Shown here: positions 18,092 to 27,819 of the stretch, piece after piece | Numbering within the stretch: position 1 is the stretch's first letter | How the letters are laid out: the number at the start of each line of letters is the position of its first letter | Source: CAVSUZ01 sp963795415 | Lineage (GTDB): Bacteria; Pseudomonadota; Alphaproteobacteria; Acetobacterales; Acetobacteraceae | NCBI GenBank assembly: GCA_963795415.1 | Contig: CAWCHQ010000003.1 | Location: 1,550,001-1,614,000, forward strand | DNA: 64,000 nucleotides | Direction of reading: 5' to 3' | The notes under the pieces: model-generated | Database searches by the model: none | What the model was told of the DNA's origin: nothing | Seen by the model: only the letters and a program-made list of their open reading frames with translations | Position numbers and translations under genes: made by a program

Positions 18092-19096
18092 ATGCGGTTT
18101 GGCTTGTTCGGCGGCGCCCGGACCAAGCAAACGGCCAGCAGCAACCATGCCGGGCTGGGCGATAGTCACTCTTATCGCGGCTTCATCGACTACGTTGTCG
18201 AAGCCGAGCGGCTGGGGTTCCAAAGCGTGTTTCTGGTCGAGCATCACTTTACCGGCGCGGGCCAGGTCTCGGCGTCAATGACGCTGCTGGCCTATTTGGC
18301 CGCGCGAACCCAACAAATCAGGCTCGGCACCGCGGTGGTCGTGCTGCCATGGCACAATCCGATTCTGGTGGCAGAGCAGGCTGCGACACTTGATTTGTTG
18401 TCGGGGGGCCGGCTTGATCTGGGCGTTGGCAAGGGATATCGGCCGCCTGAATTCAGCGGATTCTGCATCCCCCAAAACGAAGCGAATGAGCGCTTCGACG
18501 AGGCTATCGAGGTTATTCGCAAGGCCTGGACGCTCGAGGGGCGGTTCTCGCATCACGGCAAACGGTGGCATTTTGAAAGCGTCATCGTAGAGCCCGAGCC
18601 CGTCCAGCGCCCGCATCCTCCGTTATGGATGGCCGGGGGCAGCCCAGAATCGATCAGGCGTGCGGCACGGGAAGGCTTCAACCTGCTGCTGGACCAGCTC
18701 GGCTCCACGCAGCTGACCATCGACCGTGTCGGTATTTTTCGCGAGGAATGTGAGCGTTCCGGCAGATGCTATGATCCATCGATGATCGCCGCCGCGCGCG
18801 CTTTGCAGATCGTCCGCACGGAGGCCGAGCGGGAAGAGGCGTATGCGATCCGCGCGCAGACCTGGAAGGTGATCGGGGATCTTTCCCGCGGCGAGTTCCC
18901 GCCAAGCGACATCCGCAAGGACGATTCGCCTCTGTTGGGCAGGCCGGACGAGATCATCGCGAAGCTGCAGTGCCTGCGGGCCGGTGGGGTGGAGTATGTG
19001 CTGCTGGTCGATCCGCGAGCGTCGGCCGGGAGGCTGCGGACATTCTCGCAAGAAATAATGGGAGAATTCCGGGCGGAGCAGGCCGCGGCGGAATGA
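18092..19096 (+). CDS. LLM-class flavin-dependent oxidoreductase (luciferase-like)
   Basis: 334 residues, TIM-barrel bacterial-luciferase family. The segment VFLVEHHFTGAGQVSAS, LGTAVVVLPWHNPILVAEQAATLDLLSGGRLDLGVGKGY, and QRPHPPLWMAGGSPESI are characteristic. These enzymes use FMNH2 or F420 to oxidise small organic molecules. GGAAAGACGC lies just before ATG 18092. It is divergent from the broken MFS gene and stands alone. Substrate unknown. Confidence 0.88.
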   Translation: MRFGLFGGARTKQTASSNHAGLGDSHSYRGFIDYVVEAERLGFQSVFLVEHHFTGAGQVSASMTLLAYLAARTQQIRLGTAVVVLPWHNPILVAEQAATLDLLSGGRLDLGVGKGYRPPEFSGFCIPQNEANERFDEAIEVIRKAWTLEGRFSHHGKRWHFESVIVEPEPVQRPHPPLWMAGGSPESIRRAAREGFNLLLDQLGSTQLTIDRVGIFREECERSGRCYDPSMIAAARALQIVRTEAEREEAYAIRAQTWKVIGDLSRGEFPPSDIRKDDSPLLGRPDEIIAKLQCLRAGGVEYVLLVDPRASAGRLRTFSQEIMGEFRAEQAAAE

Positions 19097-19555
19097 GGGG
19101 CAGTCGCTGAACAGTGGTCATTGCCGCTGATACGACCGGAATTTATGAGAAATCCGGTGGATATCTTCAATCAGACGCTGCTGCGTTCCAGTCGGAGCCT
19201 CGGGCCGAGATCCAGCGCGATGCTGTCAACAAGCCCTCCGAACCGCTGCTCGATCATCCGGGCCGGTTGCAACAAAGCCGCCGTCCGAGACATGGAAGTG
19301 CTCGAAACGCTCTCGGGACCCTTTCCAACTCCTGGTTCAGAATGGGCCGCACAACCTGCTCCAGATACGCGCGGGTAGCGAAGCCATGCCGACGCACCCC
19401 GTCAGCGAGCCGTGCAACCCTCCCCCGCGGCAAGCTCGACAGAGGGCAATGGGACCCCGCGGAAACGCGATCGCAACCGGACTGGCCAGCTGAATGCGCG
19501 CTGTCACCATCGCAGCAAACGCGAGCCTCTCGAAAACGGGAGGATTATCGGTTTT
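19097..19555. other. About 460 bases without a convincing gene
   Basis: Short frames exist on both strands, but none has protein-like composition over its whole length. The best hint is a minus-strand stretch around 19300-19430 reading LADGVRRHGFATRAYLEQVVRPILNQELERV, without a start or ribosome site, which may be a degraded gene. Confidence 0.45.
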
Positions 19556-20011
19556 TCAGGATGGTCTTCCCTCCTGAATCGCGAATCGCAGCCGTTCGAG
19601 ATCGACTGGTTTTCCGATAAGCCTGTCGAATCCAGCGTCTTTAGCGCGGCGTTTGTCCTCCGGGCGATCGTATCCCGAGATGGCGATCAGGTGCAACTTC
19701 GATAGCAAGGGATCCTTTCTACAGGCTCGGGCGAACGCGCAGCCGTCCATGCTGCCCGGCAGCGAAAGGTCGCAGAGGACTACAGTGGAGCGACGCTGCC
19801 GAAGATCATTCAGTGCAGTTGCTGCATCTTCAGCAATTCGGACGTCGTACCCATCCAGCTCCAGAAGTTCTGCCAGCGTCTCGGCGACGTGAGGATCATC
19901 TTCCACCAGCAGAATTTCAGGCGCTTGCTGAGCAACGCCATCTGGCGGTTGCGGAAGCTCGATTGTGCTCATGCGACCAGTTTGCCACGGTTCGGTTCGT
20001 TGGTCATTCAA
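19556..20011 (-). CDS. Stand-alone receiver-domain response regulator
   Basis: 151 residues (or 138 from ATG 19972). A single REC domain with all key residues: acidic pair in LLVEDDP (D38/D39), phospho-acceptor D81 in VVLCDLSLPG, S112 in IAISGYD and K134 in LIGKPVDL. No DNA-binding or enzymatic output follows, so it acts by protein-protein contact, like CheY or DivK types, or as a phosphate relay. It is divergent from an ECF sigma gene with about 205 bases between, suggesting shared control. No histidine kinase nearby. Confidence 0.88.
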   Translation of the reverse strand: MNDQRTEPWQTGRMSTIELPQPPDGVAQQAPEILLVEDDPHVAETLAELLELDGYDVRIAEDAATALNDLRQRRSTVVLCDLSLPGSMDGCAFARACRKDPLLSKLHLIAISGYDRPEDKRRAKDAGFDRLIGKPVDLERLRFAIQEGRPS

Positions 20012-20216
20012 ATTAAGGTTACAGTGCCCCCTGCCAGAAAACCCCTGACACGGCGGCGGAGCTGGCGGTCGAAGGAATACAAAGCTAGTCGACGAATGAT
20101 TAGCGGGAACTTGCGAATTCTTGGGTTCAAGCTCCTGTCATTCCTCCTTGTGCCGGAGCCGTTTGGATCACAGCTGCCTGGGCATGCAAGTGTCATGTCC
20201 CCAGGGAGAGGCAAAC

Positions 20217-20726
20217 GTGCCGCGGGAATTCAACGATCAACTGATCAGCTTCTTACCAAAAATGCGCGTCTGGGCACTGGCGCTGACACGGAACCGAGCA
20301 GCCGCAGACGATCTCACTCAAGATGTCGCGACAAAGGCCTTGCTGGCCCAGGATTGCTTCATGCCAGGCACAAATTTCTCTGCCTGGGTACATCGGATAA
20401 TGATCAATCACTTCATCAGCAGCGTCCGCAACAAGCGCGAATTCACAGACATGGAGAATATGCCAGAGCAGCCGGTGTCGGCCTCGCATGAGGATCGCAC
20501 GGCGTTGCGCGAGTTGTCCTGGGCGTTGAAGCGGCTGCCCCAGGACCAGCGTGAGGCTTTGTTCATGATCGCGCTGCAAGAAATCCCCTACGAAACTGCC
20601 GCCGAGAAGACAGGCTGTGCGATCGGAACGCTTAAGAGCCGTGTTCACCGCGCGAGATTGCAGCTGCGCGCCTATATGCTGGGAGAAGGCGGCAATCTCG
20701 CCCACGCCGCCATTCGGCCCAACTAA
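20217..20726 (+). CDS. ECF-family RNA polymerase sigma factor
   Basis: 169 residues from GTG 20217, chosen because GGGAGAGG lies 6-14 bases before it. Region 2 is seen in RNRAAADDLTQDVATKALL and FSAWVHRIMINHFISSVRN; region 4 in LSWALKRLPQDQREALFMIALQEIPYETAAEKTGCAIGTLKSRVHRARLQL (helix-turn-helix). It resembles the EcfG/RpoE-like group common in alphaproteobacteria. No anti-sigma gene (NepR-like or ChrR-like) is adjacent, which is unusual; the only regulator near is the divergent receiver protein. Confidence 0.88.
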   Translation: MPREFNDQLISFLPKMRVWALALTRNRAAADDLTQDVATKALLAQDCFMPGTNFSAWVHRIMINHFISSVRNKREFTDMENMPEQPVSASHEDRTALRELSWALKRLPQDQREALFMIALQEIPYETAAEKTGCAIGTLKSRVHRARLQLRAYMLGEGGNLAHAAIRPN

Positions 20727-20738
20727 CGGCGGGCTCCG

Positions 20739-21869
20739 CTAACAGCTATCGAATTCCGCTCGAATTGCGGCAGAATGCTGACCGAGTGCGGGCGCGGCGC
20801 CGAGGGCACGCGGACCGTCTGCGGTTATCACCGGAGGCGCCGCGATCGCGAGGGGTCCATTGGGTGTTTCTATCGGTGTACGGCGCAATGCCGGATGACG
20901 GGCAAATGCCGCGACATCATTCACGAAGCCGAAAGCTGTGTTGGCCTTGCTCAGGCGTGCCGCCGCGGCCGTTCGGTCCAGCGTGACGAACACGCCGGCG
21001 ATGTGGGCATCCACCGCTGATCGGTTGGCTACCCGGATAACGTTGGTCTCGAACCCGGGACGCCGGGGCAGGTCGGGCTCTTCAAGGAATTTCGCGCAAA
21101 AATTTACCCACTCGCGCTCGTTTTGTATGGCAATCAACACCTGGCTGCCATCCACCAGCGAGAAAGCGCCATAAGGGCAAATGGATGGATGAGCGAGGCC
21201 CAGCCGCGCGGGCGCCGTGCCGGTGCCTTCGTAGATCAGCAGTGGCGAGTTCATCCAATCGGCCATGCCATCGAACAAGCTGGTCTTCAAGGATTTGCCA
21301 CGTCCGGTAAGGCTACGGTCGATTAACGCTTCCAGGATCGCTGCATGCGCCGCCATACCGCAGGCGATGTCACATGCCGATACGCCAACCCGACCAGGTC
21401 CGGCAGGGTGACCAGTGATCATGCAAAGGCCCGATTCCGCCTGGACTAACAGGTCGTAAGCCTTCATCGAGGCATATTCTCCGGTCTCGCCGTAGCCGGA
21501 AATGTCAACCGTTATCAGCCGGGGGTTCTGCTGTCGCAATGCATCCGAACCGAAACCGGCCCGGACAGCCGCACCCGGGGCGAGATTTTGAATAAACACG
21601 TCGGCGCGTGTGAGAATTCGTTGCAGCAAGGCGGCATCAGCGGGATTTTTGATATCCGCAACCAGGCTCTGCTTGCCGCGATTCAGCCAGACGAAATAGC
21701 TTGATTGACCCTTGGCAGCGGTATCATAGCCCCTGGCAAAATCGCCTTCGGCTCGTTCGACTTTGATCACCCGCGCGCCCGCATCGGCAAGGCGCGAACT
21801 CGCATACGGCGCCGCCACCGCCTGCTCGAGGCTCAGCACCAGCAGACCTTCAAGCGGCTTTCTGCTCAT
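20739..21869 (-). CDS. CaiB/BaiF family (class III) CoA-transferase
   Basis: 376 residues. LEGLLVLSLEQAVAAPYASSRLADAGARVIKVER is the typical opening. The catalytic Asp is in the segment SMKAYDLLVQAESGL, followed by GVSACDIACGMAAHAAILEAL. It transfers CoA between carboxylic acids. It begins immediately after the stop of the acyl-CoA dehydrogenase upstream, so the two work as one operon, activating an acid and then desaturating the thioester. The substrate is not evident. Confidence 0.92.
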   Translation of the reverse strand: MSRKPLEGLLVLSLEQAVAAPYASSRLADAGARVIKVERAEGDFARGYDTAAKGQSSYFVWLNRGKQSLVADIKNPADAALLQRILTRADVFIQNLAPGAAVRAGFGSDALRQQNPRLITVDISGYGETGEYASMKAYDLLVQAESGLCMITGHPAGPGRVGVSACDIACGMAAHAAILEALIDRSLTGRGKSLKTSLFDGMADWMNSPLLIYEGTGTAPARLGLAHPSICPYGAFSLVDGSQVLIAIQNEREWVNFCAKFLEEPDLPRRPGFETNVIRVANRSAVDAHIAGVFVTLDRTAAAARLSKANTAFGFVNDVAAFARHPALRRTPIETPNGPLAIAAPPVITADGPRALGAAPALGQHSAAIRAEFDSC

Positions 21870-23038
21870 TTAATAGCTTCTCGGCAACCCAAGGACATGC
21901 TCGGCAATAAATGAAAGGACCAGATTCGTGCTGATCGGGGCCACCTGATACAGCCGCGCTTCCCGATACCTGCGTTCGACATCGTATTCCTCGGCAAAGC
22001 CGAAGCCGCCGTGGGTTTGAATGCACGCCTCGGCCGCGGCCCAGGAGGCGTCAGCCGCCAGCATCTTGGCCATGTTGGCCTCCTCACCGCAAGGCAGATC
22101 CGATTCAAACTTCCTGCAGCCTTCGTGCATCAGCAGCTCCGCGGCACGCATCTGCGCATAGGCGCGAGCGATTGGGAACTGAATGCCCTGATTCTGGCCG
22201 ATCGGCCGATTGAACACCCGCCTCTCCTTTGCTGTACGCCACCGACCTGGCCGTAAACCACTTAGCGTCGCCGATGCTTTCAGCGGAGATCAGCAAGCGT
22301 TCCGCGTTCATGCCATCGAGGATGTAGCGAAACCCCCTCCCCTCCTCGCCGACCAGGTTCTTCACCGGCACGAGAACGTTGTCGAAGAACACCTCGGTCG
22401 TATTGTGGTTCATCATTGTGCGAATTGGACGGATCGTCATCCCATTTCCGATCGCCTCCCGCATATCCACAATGAACGTGGACAGCCCTTGTGTGCGGGA
22501 TTTCACCTCGTCGCGAGGCGTGGTGCGCGCAAGCAGCAGCATCAGATCGGAATGCTCCGCCCGGCTGGTCCAGATTTTCTGGCCGTTCACAACGTAACGG
22601 TCGCCATCGCGTTTCGCGAATGTCCGAAGGCTGGTCGTATCGGTGCCACTGGTCGGCTCAGTCACCCCGAAAGCCTGCAATCGCAACTCGCCCGTTGCAA
22701 TCTTTGGAAGATAGGCCTCTTTCTGCTCCGCTGAACCGTGGCGAAGGATAGTACCCATAATGTACATTTGCGCGTGACAAGCGGCCCCGTTGCACCCTTC
22801 CGCATGGATTGTCTCGAGAATGGCTGCGGCCGCCGAAAGCGGCAGGCCTGCACCACCGGTACTCCTCGGGAATCAGGACAGCGAGATAACCGGCTTCTGT
22901 CAGCGTGCTGACGAATTCCGTTGGATAGCCACGGACCTCATCGAGCTTGCGCCAGTATTCGCCGGGAAAGCGGGCGCACAGCTTCCGCACCTCCTCCCGA
23001 ATTTCTGCGTGAAGTTGACCTGGTGCAAGCTGGTCCAT
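21870..23038 (-). pseudogene. Acyl-CoA dehydrogenase, two frameshifts
   Basis: From ATG 23038 the N-terminal helical domain reads to LAVLIPEEY; at about 22857 the frame changes to GGAGLPLSAAAAILETIHA, then MYIMGTILRHGSAEQKEAYLPKIATGE, FGVTEPTSGTD and NGQKIWTSRAEHSDLMLLLAR (FAD-binding middle domain). A second change near 22226 restores MFNRPIGQNQGIQFPIARAYAQM and the C-terminal QTHGGFGFAEEYDVERRYR. Each is fixed by removing one base (extra C, extra G); the result is 389 codons, the normal length. Catalytic Glu region is intact. Either two sequencing errors or a recently inactivated gene. Overlaps nothing; CaiB-type gene follows at once. Confidence 0.88.
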
Positions 23039-23170
23039 GCGGCGCCTCCGTGCTCAGGAAGTACGCCGGCCCGGCAGAAAACACCACCCTCACGCTGGTT
23101 GCATATCGAGGATCGACGTGAGTAAAGGGAACTCCAGGCGCCCCCTTCCATCATTACGACGCATGACAGC

Positions 23171-24883
23171 ATGATTTTTCCCGCCGCGTCGCTCGGGCGA
23201 CGCCTGCCCAATGTCTGGGATATCGCAGCAATCCTGATCGTCTTCGGGGCGCTGGTCGGCGTGGCTCACGTGGCCGGCGAGACCTTTGTCAGAATCAGCG
23301 CCCCTCAGGCCGTCACAGTCAGCCTCGATCCGGCAAATCTTCCCAATTATGCGGTGCGGACGACGCTCCGAATGTTTGCGGCGCTGGTCACGTCCCTCGT
23401 ATTTACCTTCACATACGGCACCGCCGCGGCGAAAAGCCGCCGGGCCGCCGTCGTGTTGATCCCGCTGCTGGACATCTTACAATCGGTTCCTATTCTCGGC
23501 TTTCTCAGCTTTACTGTCGTTTTCTTCATGAGCCTGTTTCCGGGTCGCGTCACGGGTTTGGAGCTCGCGGCGATCTTCGCGATCTTCACCGGCCAGGCCT
23601 GGAATATGGCCTTCAGCCTCTATCAGTCATTGCGCACCGTCCCGGCCGATTTGCAGGAAGCTGCGCGCAGCTTTCACCTCACGGGGTGGCAGCGCTTTTG
23701 GCGGCTGGAGGTTCCGTTCGCCGTGCCGGGCCTCGTGTGGAACACCATGATGTCCATGTCCGGCGGGTGGTTCTTCGTCGTGGCATCCGAGGCCGTCAGT
23801 GTCGGGGACACGACCTGGACCCTGCCTGGGATCGGCTCATACGTGGCGCTCGCCCTGCAAAAGCGGAACATAGCGGCGGTCGGATGGGCCATCCTCGCCA
23901 TGGGCGTGGTGATCATGCTTTACGATCAGCTCTTGTTCCGGCCACTGGTCGCCTGGTCTGGCAAGTTCCGGTTCGAAACTACCTCGGGGGCAGCCTCCTC
24001 CGATCCCTGGGTTCTCCGCCTCCTGCGCCGGACGCGGGCCCTGGCCGTCGCCGGTGAAGGCATTGGCCTGGCCGTTCGCATTGCAGGAGGCTTGCGCCTT
24101 TCCCTGGCACCCGCCCAGCCGACATGGCGCCCGCCTTCGAAGCTTATGGACGCCGTGCTGCTGGGCATCCTGCTGGCTGCACTGTCCTACGCCGCACAAC
24201 GTATCGTGGGCTTCTTGTCGGGACAGATGAGCTGGGGCGAGTTCGGCCATGTTGTCGTGCTCGGCTGTTACACGCTGATCCGCGTCGTGATCCTGATCGC
24301 TCTCGCCAGCCTCGTCTGGGTACCGGTTGGCGTCTGGCTGGGGCTGCGGCCGGAATGGGCACGGCGCGCACAGCCGGTCGCACAATTCCTCGCCGCCTTT
24401 CCTGCCAACCTGCTCTACCCGCCTTTCGTGCTGTTCATCGTTTTCTTTCGCCTGAGTCCGGATGTGTGGCTCACGCCATTGATGGTCCTGGGGACTCAGT
24501 GGTACATCCTGTTCAATGTCGTCGCGGGCGCGGCGGCGTTCCCGGGCGACATGCGGGAAGCGGCTGCAAGCTTCCGCCTGACGGGCTGGCTCTGGTGGCG
24601 GAAGGTGATGATCCCGGGAATTCTCCCCTATTACATCACCGGCGCAATTACCGCTTCTGGCGGCTCATGGAACGCCGCCATTGTCGCCGAGGTCGCCTCG
24701 TGGGGCGACACAAAGCTGACCGCACACGGGATCGGGGCCTACATCGCGGACGCAACGGATAAGGGCAACATGGCCCATGTGGTTATCGGCGTGGCCGTTA
24801 TGTCCCTGTTCGTGTTGGCCCTGAATCGCCTGCTCTGGCGGCCATTATACGAATTCGCTGGACGCCGCCTGACCCTCGGCTGA
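23171..24883 (+). CDS. Fused two-domain ABC permease, NitT/TauT type
   Basis: 570 residues containing two complete binding-protein-dependent permease domains in one chain. The EAA docking loops are EAARSFHLTGWQRFWRLEVP near residue 165 and EAAASFRLTGWLWWRKVMIP near 460. About twelve membrane helices are predicted by eye. Each half resembles SsuC/TauC permeases. The cognate ATPase starts 14 bases downstream. No substrate-binding protein is encoded beside it, which is common for this fused type. Inner membrane importer; substrate unknown (nitrate/sulfonate/bicarbonate-like compounds by family). Confidence 0.9.
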   Translation: MIFPAASLGRRLPNVWDIAAILIVFGALVGVAHVAGETFVRISAPQAVTVSLDPANLPNYAVRTTLRMFAALVTSLVFTFTYGTAAAKSRRAAVVLIPLLDILQSVPILGFLSFTVVFFMSLFPGRVTGLELAAIFAIFTGQAWNMAFSLYQSLRTVPADLQEAARSFHLTGWQRFWRLEVPFAVPGLVWNTMMSMSGGWFFVVASEAVSVGDTTWTLPGIGSYVALALQKRNIAAVGWAILAMGVVIMLYDQLLFRPLVAWSGKFRFETTSGAASSDPWVLRLLRRTRALAVAGEGIGLAVRIAGGLRLSLAPAQPTWRPPSKLMDAVLLGILLAALSYAAQRIVGFLSGQMSWGEFGHVVVLGCYTLIRVVILIALASLVWVPVGVWLGLRPEWARRAQPVAQFLAAFPANLLYPPFVLFIVFFRLSPDVWLTPLMVLGTQWYILFNVVAGAAAFPGDMREAAASFRLTGWLWWRKVMIPGILPYYITGAITASGGSWNAAIVAEVASWGDTKLTAHGIGAYIADATDKGNMAHVVIGVAVMSLFVLALNRLLWRPLYEFAGRRLTLG

Positions 24884-24896
24884 ACGGAGAACCGCA

Positions 24897-26183
24897 GTGC
24901 TGCTGGAAGTTCGTCATTGCCGACAAGCTTACCATAAGGAAGCAACCGCCGAGCTTGTGGTGCTGGACGACGCAAATCTGGCGCTGCGCGAAGGAGAAAT
25001 CGTGGCACTTCTCGGCCGGTCCGGGTCCGGCAAATCCACCCTTCTGCGGATCGTCGCAGGACTTCTGCCGCCTTCCGCCGGAGAGGTGCTATGGCACGGG
25101 CGCAAGGTCGAGGGCCCGCCGGAGGGCGTGGCAATGGTGTTCCAAAGCTTTGCACTCTTCCCCTGGTTGACCGTGAAGGAGAATGTGGAGCTGGGGCTGG
25201 AGGCGCGCGGAATGCCACGCGAGGAGCGTGAAAAACGGGCGGAGCAGGCGATTGATCTGATCGGATTGGGGGGGTTCGAGAGCGCCTATCCGAAGGAGCT
25301 GTCAGGGGGGATGCGCCAGCGCGTCGGACTGGCTCGCGCCCTGGTGGTGCATCCGGACCTGCTGCTGATGGACGAACCGTTCAGTGCGCTCGATGTCCTT
25401 ACGGCCGAAACCCTGCGTACGGATCTGATCGACCTCTGGACCGAGGGCAAATTGCCGCTGAAATCGATGCTTATCGTGACGCACAACATCGAGGAAGCAG
25501 TGCTGATGGCGGATCGCATCCTGGTATTTGCCTCCAATCCCGGACGTGTCGCCAGCGAGATGCGCGTGCCATTCCAGCATCCACGCAACCGGCTGGATCC
25601 CGCCTTCCGCAAGATGGTGGACGACATCTATGCACTGATGACCCGTCGGCCGCCCCCAGGACCGATGGCCTTTACAGCCGCAACCGCTACGATCGCAACG
25701 CCGTTGCCGAAGGTCGGAACCAACTTGATGGCAGGGCTTATGGAAACGCTTGCCGGCCCGCCATATGACGGGCGCGCCGACCTGCCGGCGCTTGCCGCTG
25801 CCCTGCAACTGGAACTGGATGAACTACTGCCCCTCGGTGAAGCATTGCAGATGCTGCATTTCGGTGAGCTTGCCGAGGGCGATCTGGTGTTAAGTCCCGC
25901 TGGACGCAGGTTTGTCAACGCGGATACGGAAGAACGGAAGAAACTCTTCGCGGGGACGCTGATGGAATATGTCCCACTCGTGAAAGCAATCCGCCAGGTG
26001 GTGGACGAGCGCTGGAACCACCGCGCCTCTGCCGTGCGGTTCCGCGACGAGCTGGAAGATCACATGTCGCCCGAGTATGCCGAGGACTCGTTGCGAACCG
26101 CGATCGGCTGGGGACGGTACGCGGAACTGTTCAGCTATGACGAAGAAGCCGAGCAGTTCAGTTTGGAAGAAGAGCAGGTGTAA
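24897..26183 (+). CDS. ABC transporter ATPase with C-terminal AAA-associated domain, NitT/TauT type
   Basis: 428 residues from GTG 24897, with ACGGAGAA upstream. Walker A GRSGSGKST near residue 41, Q-loop MVFQSFALFPW, signature LSGGMRQRVGLARAL, Walker B LLLMDEPFSALD, His switch in VTHN. After residue 250 an extra domain of about 170 residues follows (LMAGLMETLAGPPYDGRADLPALAAAL...LSYDEEAEQF-like end), matching the AAA-associated C-terminal domain found on ATPases paired with fused permeases; it may regulate transport. Operon with the permease. Confidence 0.9.
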   Translation: MLLEVRHCRQAYHKEATAELVVLDDANLALREGEIVALLGRSGSGKSTLLRIVAGLLPPSAGEVLWHGRKVEGPPEGVAMVFQSFALFPWLTVKENVELGLEARGMPREEREKRAEQAIDLIGLGGFESAYPKELSGGMRQRVGLARALVVHPDLLLMDEPFSALDVLTAETLRTDLIDLWTEGKLPLKSMLIVTHNIEEAVLMADRILVFASNPGRVASEMRVPFQHPRNRLDPAFRKMVDDIYALMTRRPPPGPMAFTAATATIATPLPKVGTNLMAGLMETLAGPPYDGRADLPALAAALQLELDELLPLGEALQMLHFGELAEGDLVLSPAGRRFVNADTEERKKLFAGTLMEYVPLVKAIRQVVDERWNHRASAVRFRDELEDHMSPEYAEDSLRTAIGWGRYAELFSYDEEAEQFSLEEEQV

Positions 26184-26188
26184 TCGCG

Positions 26189-27764
26189 TCAGTGGCGGAA
26201 ATGGCGCATGCCGGTAAATAGCATCGCTACGCCGGCGCGGTCGGCGGCCGCGACCACTTCCGCGTCTCGCTTTGATCCGCCAGGCTGAATTACCGCCGTC
26301 GCTCCGGCTTCTATGGCTGCCTCCAGCCCGTCGGCAAACGGGAAGAATGCATCCGATGCAACGACGCTGCCGCGCGCCAGCGGGTCTGGATGTCCCGCGT
26401 GCCTCGCCGCCTCCCCGCTCTTCCATGCGGCGATCCTTGCAGAATCCACTCTACTCATCTGTCCCGCGCCGATGCCGACCGCCGCGCCGTCCTTCGCATA
26501 AACGATTGCATTGGACTTCACGTGCTTGCAGACCCGAAATGCAAAGATCAGATCGGCCAGCTCCGCATCGGTGGGGGTCCGCTGCGTTACTACCTTCAAC
26601 TGTCCGGCGTCGATCCGTCCATTATCCCGCGTCTGGGCAAGAAAGCCACCGGAGACACTACGGAACACCATGCCCGCGGCTGCGGGGTCAGGCATGCCGC
26701 CGGTCAGCAACAGGCGCAGATTCTTCTTTCTGGCGACCGCCGCCACCGCATCCTCATCCGCATCCGGTGCGATGATCACCTCAGTGAATATTGATGCAAT
26801 CCGCTCGGCCGCCGCTGCATCCAGAGTGCGGTTCACCGCGACAATGCCGCCGAACGCGGATACTGGGTCGCAGCGCAACGCCCTGACCCAGGCTTCCGCG
26901 AGCGAAGTGGCCGCGGCTACGCCGCACGGATTTGCGTGCTTCACGATCACCACGGCAGGTTTGTCGAATTCAGCAACACACTCGAATGCCGCGTCCGTGT
27001 CGTTCAGGTTGTTATATGAAAGCTCCTTGCCCTGCACCTGCCGTGCGGTCGCTACACCGGGTCGCGCGCCATTAATGTAGAACGCGGCCTTCTGATGGGG
27101 ATTTTCGCCATAGCGCAGCATCTGCTTCAGCGTTCCCGAAACGCTCAGCCGGTTTGGGAACGCTTCGCCCTCCTGGTCGGCGAACCACCTTGCGACGGCC
27201 GCATCATAAGCCGCTGTCCGCGCGTAAGCCCGCGCCGCCAATCGTTTACGCAGCCCCAGCCTGGTACCGCCATGACGAGCGATCTCTTCCAGCACCTGCT
27301 GGTAATCGTCCGAACTCGGTCAGCACCGCAACAAAATCATGATTCTTTGCCGCCGCCCAAATCAGCGCCGGGCCACCTATGTCGATGTTTTCGACGGATT
27401 CCGCAAATCCGGCGCCGCGCGCCACCGTCGCCTCGAAGGGGTAGAGATTTACTGCGACCAGGTCGATAGGAACGATCCCATGCGTCTGCATCTGCTGTAT
27501 ATGCTCCGGCATGTCACGCCGGCCCAGGATACCGCCATGTATCTGCGGGACAAGCGTCTTGACACGCCCTTCCAGTATCTCCGGAAATCCCGTATGTTCT
27601 GAAACTTCCTTCACGCGTAGGCCGGCTTCGCATAGCACACGCGCCGAGCCACCCGTGGACAGGATCTCCACCCCCGCTTGCACCAGCGCCCGTGCGAACG
27701 GCACCAGCCCCTGCTTGTCGGAGACCGAAATCAGCGCCCGCCGGACTGGGACAATATCGCTCAT
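26189..27764 (-). pseudogene. purH: Bifunctional IMP cyclohydrolase/AICAR transformylase PurH, frameshifted
   Basis: Start at ATG 27764 (MSDIVPVRRALISVSDKQGL). The IMP cyclohydrolase domain is seen in EILSTGGSARVL, VKTLVPQIHGGILGRRD and NIDIGGPALIWAAAKNHDFVAVL. At 27310-27311 one extra C/G shifts frame; reading resumes as DDYQQVLEEIARHGGTRLGLRKRLAARAYARTAAYD and goes on through GENPHQKAAFY, KHANPCGVA, DPVSAFGGIVAVN, to QPGGSKRDAEVV and FTGMRHFRH. Removing one base gives 525 codons, the family length. PurH does the last two steps of IMP synthesis and is rarely dispensable, so an error in the sequence is more likely than true loss. Ends 6 bases from the convergent ATPase gene. Confidence 0.93.
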
Positions 27765-27819
27765 GTGCGGCGCAATACGCCCGCTGGACGGCACCGGTCA
27801 AACCCGCTCCAATGCCCGC

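Noticed and set aside
20106..20126. GGAAC box before the ECF sigma gene as an EcfG-type promoter
   Set aside because: The distance to the following GTT is 14 bases, shorter than the usual 16-17, so the match is not convincing.
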